Below are positions 31,845 to 35,116 of a DNA stretch of 35,116 nucleotides, piece by piece. The DNA is from Acidimicrobiaceae bacterium UBA7830 (GTDB taxonomy: Bacteria; Actinomycetota; Acidimicrobiia; Acidimicrobiales; Ilumatobacteraceae). The translations under genes and the position numbers were made by a program. The DNA lies in NCBI GenBank assembly GCA_002501485.1, contig DLTS01000039.1:3108-38223 (forward strand), given 5' to 3'. The number at the start of each line of letters is the position of its first letter. Within the stretch, counting starts at the first letter, position 1. The notes beneath the pieces are model-generated. The model had not been told where the DNA came from and ran no database searches. It saw nothing but the letters and a program-made list of their open reading frames with translations.

Positions 31845-31853
31845 AAGGTCAAC

Positions 31854-31859
31854 AGCCTA
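31854..31859 (-). promoter_or_regulatory. Weak candidate -10 element before lysC
   Basis: TAGGCT lies 9 bases before the lysC GTG on the minus strand, within the 21-base gap after the MhuD-like gene. It fits the leaderless pattern less well than the others because of the longer spacing. Confidence 0.3.
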
Positions 31860-31865
31860 CGACTG

Positions 31866-32210
31866 TCACGAACCGTCAGCGACTGTGAGCGAAACAACAT
31901 CGAATTCAAGAAGTGAGGCTCCTGTGGCGACTGCGTGCTGCGGCTTTGCGTCACCTGAGCCGTCTTCGGTGTGGGTCTCGCGATGTTGGTGGGCGAAAGC
32001 TTGACCACTGCGCCACGCTTGGAAAGCCTCTTCGCTTTCCCAGCGTGTCACGACGAAGTAGCGATCCTCTCCAGCTGTGGGTCTCAACAGCATGAATTCT
32101 TCGAAGCCTGGCTCTTGGTCGACCATGCCAGCCCTTGCGGCAAAACGGGCCTCGAGTTCGGGTCCTGCACCTTCGGGAATCTCAATTGCGTTGATTTTTA
32201 CTACTGACAT
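31866..32210 (-). CDS. MhuD/IsdG-like heme-degrading monooxygenase
   Basis: This is a ferredoxin-like-fold protein of 114 residues from the antibiotic-biosynthesis-monooxygenase family. It closely resembles Mycobacterium tuberculosis MhuD as I remember it: VVKINAIEIPEGAGPELE at the start, PGFEEFMLLRP, RYFVVTRWESEEAFQAW and ATGASLLEFDVV at the end. MhuD cleaves heme to mycobilins and releases iron, using Asn7, Trp66 and a heme-binding His. Here N7 and W66 are at the same numbers, and H74 or H76 would be the heme ligand. About ten extra residues lie in the loop after the His (77-90). No heme import genes are nearby. It starts the series that continues with lysC. Confidence 0.82.
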   Translation of the reverse strand: MSVVKINAIEIPEGAGPELEARFAARAGMVDQEPGFEEFMLLRPTAGEDRYFVVTRWESEEAFQAWRSGQAFAHQHRETHTEDGSGDAKPQHAVATGASLLEFDVVSLTVADGS

Positions 32211-32249
32211 CTCTTTATCGTCGCGCAGTTGAAACTGTCTGTCTCAATC

Positions 32250-32276
32250 TTGCGACACAGACACAGCTTTTACAAT
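32250..32276 (+). promoter_or_regulatory. Candidate promoter of molybdenum hydroxylase gene
   Basis: TTGCGA at 32250-32255 and TACAAT at 32271-32276 (five of six matches to the -10 consensus) are 15 bases apart. The ATG follows 15 bases after the -10, so the leader would be under ten bases. The short spacer lowers confidence. Confidence 0.4.
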
Positions 32277-32291
32277 CAGTAAAGTTACGGC

Positions 32292-34874
32292 ATGTCTCGT
32301 GAAATCCAATTCACGGTAAACGGCGAGCTGTCGGCCATTACCGGCGACCACCCCCACTTGCTCTCAGCACTGCGAGACGAACTCGATATCACGTCGCCGA
32401 AAGACGGATGTTCGCCCTCCGGACAGTGCGGCTGCTGCACGGTACTCATCGATGGCAAGGCCGTAGTCGCATGTCAACAATCTGTTGACGCGTGCGAAGG
32501 GCGCAAGATCACCACCCTCGAAGGACTCCCAGAGGGCGAGCGCCAACAATTTGCTGACGCATTCGCAGCGTGTGGTGGACTCCAATGCGGCTTCTGTATT
32601 CCGGGAATTGTGATGCGAGCGCACTACCAAATTTCGAAAAAAGGCTCCTCTCTGACTCGAGAGTCGATGGCCCCTCACCTCGGGGCCCACCTGTGCCGAT
32701 GCACTGGCTACGTCAAAATTCTCGACGCGATTGAGGCGGTTGCCCACGGGACTCCAGTCGAATTGCCAAAGGTGAAAAGCGGCGTCGGTGCGCGAGGAAT
32801 GAAGTATGAGGCGCATCCGTTGACGCTCGGGGATCGCCCTTACATCGATGACATTCGGGTGCCGGGAATGCTTCACGCTGCACTCCACCTCACCGATCAC
32901 ACCCGTGCCGACATCAACAACATTGATGTTGCGAATGCCATCGCCGCCCCCGGCGTCGTCAGCGTGCTCACCGCAGCTGACATTCCTGGTGAATTGCGAT
33001 CAGGCCTCATTCATAAGGACTGGCCACTCATGATTCCTCTGGGCGGAACGACCTCGTTTGGTGGCGACGTTCTTGCGGTCGTCGTTGCCGACACGCGCGA
33101 GCATGCACGAGCAGCCGCAGAGCTCATCGAGGTGGAATACATCGTCCATTCTCCTGTCACAGATGCAAAAGCTGCGCTTGCCTCTGACTCTCCTATTGCA
33201 GTCTGGGGTACTGACTCAAATGTGCTGTCGGTGAGCGCGTATCACCGGGATGAGGGACTTTCCATCGAGGACGCACTCGCATCAAGTGCTCATCTCGTGT
33301 CTGAAACCTTCACCACCCAACGCATCGAGCACGCATTCCTTGAACCCGAGTCAACGCTTGCAGTACCTTCAGGTGAAGGCAACCAGAAAACCTTGCATGT
33401 TTACTCAGGTGGTCAAGGTGTTTGGGATGACCGCAACGACATCGCCTCGATTCTTGGCGTCGGACGCGAGCGGGTAACGGTCGAGCTCGTATCAAATGGT
33501 GGAGCATTCGGCGGCAAAGAAGACATGAGCAACCAAGGCCATGCTGCGCTCGCTGCGTGGCTACTCGGCCATCCCGTAAAGTGCACCTTGAGCCGCGTCG
33601 AAAGTTTCCGGATGCATGCAAAACGTCATCCGATCACTCTTGACGTTCGGGCCGGCTGCGACGCCGATGGGGTCTTGACCGGTCTGCACGTGAGAGCGAT
33701 CGGAGACTCGGGGGCTTACGCAAGCGTCGGCATGAAAGTGCTCGAACGTGCCGCAGGCCATGTTGCTGGCCCTTACCGCTGGCAGTCACTTGATATCGAA
33801 GCGACTGCGGTGCGCACGAACAACCCGATCTGCGGCGCATTCAGGGGTTTCGGTGCCAACCAAGCCCAATTCGCAACCGAGGGTGTCATCGACCGTCTGG
33901 CCGAACTCGCAGGCATCGACTCGTGGGAGTTTCGCAGCAGGAACGTGATTACTCCTGGAGACACCTGGGGGCCGGGTCAAGTGATGGATGACGGTGCTGG
34001 CGGCGCACGTGAATGTCTCGATGCCATCAAACCCGATTACGACCGGGCCCGCTCTGAGGGACGACCGGTCGGCCTTGCGATTGGTATGAAGAACTCGGGC
34101 CTCGGAAACGGGTTCCGGGAGGTGTGTGGAGCGGTTGTTCATTTCCGTGACGACGGTCGAATCGAGCTGCGGCATGGCTGGACCGAGATGGGACAGGGAG
34201 TTCATACCGTGGCACTTCAGGTTGCCGCTCAAGAACTCAACGTTGATGCTGAACGTATCGACGTCATCGTTGACACCACCAGAGAACTCGGCTTTGGGCA
34301 AACGACCGGAAGTCGCGGCACATTGATGACCGCTGGGTCGGTTGCGGCTGCCTGCCAAGCCGCGCTTGCCGCCAACTGTGAGGTCGGTGTCGATCATCAC
34401 GGGGAGTACGTCGTCGACTGGACGCATCACCTCGGTGATCCCGAGCACCCGAACCCGACTATCCACTCGTGCTTCTCCTATGCGGCGCAACTCGTTGAGA
34501 TTGATAAAGCATCGGGCGCTATCGATCGCGTGCTTGCTGTCCATGATGTGGGTAAGGCAGTAAACCCGACTCTCGTCGAAGGGCAAATCGAAGGATCTGT
34601 TCACATGGGTCTCGGCTATGCCCTCACAGAAGATTTCCCAAGTGACGAAACAGGAATGCCCGCTGTCAAAACGCTTCGACAGTTGGGAATCCTTCGTGCA
34701 AAAGACATCCCTAGAATCGATGTGAGTGTGGTTGAAGTGCCTCAACCACACTCGCCGTACGGCATTAAAGGCGTCGGCGAGATCGGCCTCGTGCCGACCG
34801 CACCTGCGGTTGCGGCTGCGCTGTATGACTTTGATGGCGAGCGACGCCGTACACTACCGATGCGCCGCCAGTGA
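32292..34874 (+). CDS. Fused [2Fe-2S]/molybdopterin hydroxylase (xanthine dehydrogenase family)
   Basis: This 860-residue protein joins the small iron-sulfur and the large molybdenum subunits of the xanthine dehydrogenase/aldehyde oxidoreductase family. The plant-type [2Fe-2S] cluster uses C40, C46, C49 and C61; the second cluster uses C99, C102, C135 and C137. The molybdopterin part has GGQGVWDDRNDIASILG, GGAFGGKED (403-411), GAFRGFGANQ, TEMGQGVHT, TGSRGT and the catalytic Glu830 in KGVGEIG. No FAD domain or FAD subunit gene is present in the window. The layout resembles Desulfovibrio Mop and the family annotated as selenium-dependent xanthine dehydrogenase, which also lack FAD in the same chain. 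The substrate could be a purine or an aldehyde. It stands alone between the divergent MhuD-like gene and glnII. Confidence 0.9.
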   Translation: MSREIQFTVNGELSAITGDHPHLLSALRDELDITSPKDGCSPSGQCGCCTVLIDGKAVVACQQSVDACEGRKITTLEGLPEGERQQFADAFAACGGLQCGFCIPGIVMRAHYQISKKGSSLTRESMAPHLGAHLCRCTGYVKILDAIEAVAHGTPVELPKVKSGVGARGMKYEAHPLTLGDRPYIDDIRVPGMLHAALHLTDHTRADINNIDVANAIAAPGVVSVLTAADIPGELRSGLIHKDWPLMIPLGGTTSFGGDVLAVVVADTREHARAAAELIEVEYIVHSPVTDAKAALASDSPIAVWGTDSNVLSVSAYHRDEGLSIEDALASSAHLVSETFTTQRIEHAFLEPESTLAVPSGEGNQKTLHVYSGGQGVWDDRNDIASILGVGRERVTVELVSNGGAFGGKEDMSNQGHAALAAWLLGHPVKCTLSRVESFRMHAKRHPITLDVRAGCDADGVLTGLHVRAIGDSGAYASVGMKVLERAAGHVAGPYRWQSLDIEATAVRTNNPICGAFRGFGANQAQFATEGVIDRLAELAGIDSWEFRSRNVITPGDTWGPGQVMDDGAGGARECLDAIKPDYDRARSEGRPVGLAIGMKNSGLGNGFREVCGAVVHFRDDGRIELRHGWTEMGQGVHTVALQVAAQELNVDAERIDVIVDTTRELGFGQTTGSRGTLMTAGSVAAACQAALAANCEVGVDHHGEYVVDWTHHLGDPEHPNPTIHSCFSYAAQLVEIDKASGAIDRVLAVHDVGKAVNPTLVEGQIEGSVHMGLGYALTEDFPSDETGMPAVKTLRQLGILRAKDIPRIDVSVVEVPQPHSPYGIKGVGEIGLVPTAPAVAAALYDFDGERRRTLPMRRQ

Positions 34875-34896
34875 CGCCGGCGTAGTTCACACTCCG

Positions 34897-34912
34897 TTAA
34901 CAATTGAGATAC
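34897..34912. promoter_or_regulatory. Possible GlnR-type box upstream of glnII
   Basis: TTAAC, six bases, GATAC resembles the actinobacterial GlnR site GTNAC-N6-GAAAC at four of five positions in each half. It lies 70 bases before the glutamine synthetase start, where nitrogen control is expected. Similar sequence could occur by chance. Confidence 0.25.
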
Positions 34913-34929
34913 GGGCGAGAAATCGCGCG

Positions 34930-34956
34930 CTGACACAGTGTGAGCACCCCTACAAC
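34930..34956 (+). promoter_or_regulatory. Candidate glnII promoter
   Basis: CTGACA at 34930-34935 and TACAAC at 34951-34956 are 15 bases apart, slightly short. Transcription would start near 34963, leaving a leader of about 20 bases that contains AAAGGA. Confidence 0.35.
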
Positions 34957-34981
34957 TGCGATTACCGCCGAAAGGATTCCC

Positions 34982-35116
34982 GTGGCGTACCAAGCTGAAT
35001 ACATCTGGATTGATGGCCATGAGCCCACTCCACTCCTCCGTTCAAAGACCAAAGTTCTTGCTGACGAGGTCACTGATCCCCCCATCTGGGGCTTTGATGG
35101 TTCCTCTACCCAGCAG
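34982..35116 (+). CDS. Glutamine synthetase, GlnII (type II) family, 5' part
   Basis: Only the first 45 codons are in the window; the gene runs off the right edge. They give AYQAEYIWIDG, LRSKTKVLADE and PPIWGFDGSST, the N-terminal beta-grasp domain of type II glutamine synthetase as in Streptomyces GlnII. The enzyme makes glutamine from glutamate and ammonia with ATP. The start is a GTG, with AAAGGA at 34971-34976 five bases upstream. Between the molybdenum hydroxylase stop and this start are 107 bases holding a promoter candidate and a possible GlnR box. GlnA (type I) lacks the IWIDG start, which favours the type II call. Confidence 0.88.
   Translation, partial: MAYQAEYIWIDGHEPTPLLRSKTKVLADEVTDPPIWGFDGSSTQQ

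Noticed and set aside
33786..34751. A 321-codon open frame on the minus strand
   Set aside because: It is fully antisense to the molybdopterin domain, whose motifs and frame are unmistakable. The minus-strand product has no recognisable domain.

Overview
The window reads as a compact piece of an actinobacterial chromosome of moderate GC content (judged by eye, not computed). Three things point to Actinomycetota. The chaperone block has the order dnaK-grpE-dnaJ-hspR, with an HspR-type inverted repeat (HAIR) upstream. A small acyl-CoA carboxylase epsilon subunit follows the carboxylase beta gene. The right edge carries the start of a GlnII-type glutamine synthetase. The moderate base composition and gene mix would suit a deep-branching lineage such as Acidimicrobiia, but that is a guess. 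There are no RNA genes, insertion sequences, prophage genes or CRISPR arrays, and the gene density looks like core chromosome.

Layout from left to right. (1) aat and the B12-dependent ethylmalonyl-CoA mutase ecm (+). (2) A putative 2-oxoglutarate oxygenase and a LysM lipoprotein (-). (3) Two coupled alpha/beta-hydrolase genes (+), the second lacking its catalytic residues. (4) A six-gene minus-strand series: CopC/CopD membrane protein, pccB, epsilon subunit, xseA, xseB, polyprenyl diphosphate synthase; the last five are joined by overlaps or a one-base gap. (5) dnaX-recR (+). (6) An acetyl-CoA acetyltransferase (-), divergent from ccr, epimerase, HAD phosphatase, membrane-anchored GH18 protein and a methyltransferase (+). 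(7) dsbB and a TlpA-like lipoprotein (-). (8) A DUF2510 protein and a metallo-beta-lactamase/Rieske fusion (+). (9) dnaK-grpE-dnaJ-hspR (-). (10) cdd (-) and a MazG-type pyrophosphohydrolase (+). (11) mhuD-like gene, lysC, a methyltransferase and asd (-). (12) A fused molybdenum hydroxylase and the 5' end of glnII (+).

Metabolically the clearest theme is C2/C3/C4 acyl-CoA chemistry. Thiolase, crotonyl-CoA carboxylase/reductase, ethylmalonyl/methylmalonyl-CoA epimerase, ethylmalonyl-CoA mutase and a propionyl/acetyl-CoA carboxylase beta plus epsilon pair all lie within about 16 kb, in separate transcription units. Together they cover much of the ethylmalonyl-CoA route for acetate assimilation. 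A second theme is aspartate-family amino-acid synthesis (lysC, asd), and a third is protein quality control.

The most useful cross-cutting observation is regulatory. Many genes that head transcription units have no Shine-Dalgarno sequence but carry a TANNNT hexamer 6 to 9 bases before the ATG or GTG, the signature of leaderless transcripts. Genes inside operons are instead joined by ATGA or GTGA overlaps. I found no convincing wholly new multi-gene system. The most novel-looking single protein is the C-terminal Rieske plus metallo-beta-lactamase fusion at 21935-23524.
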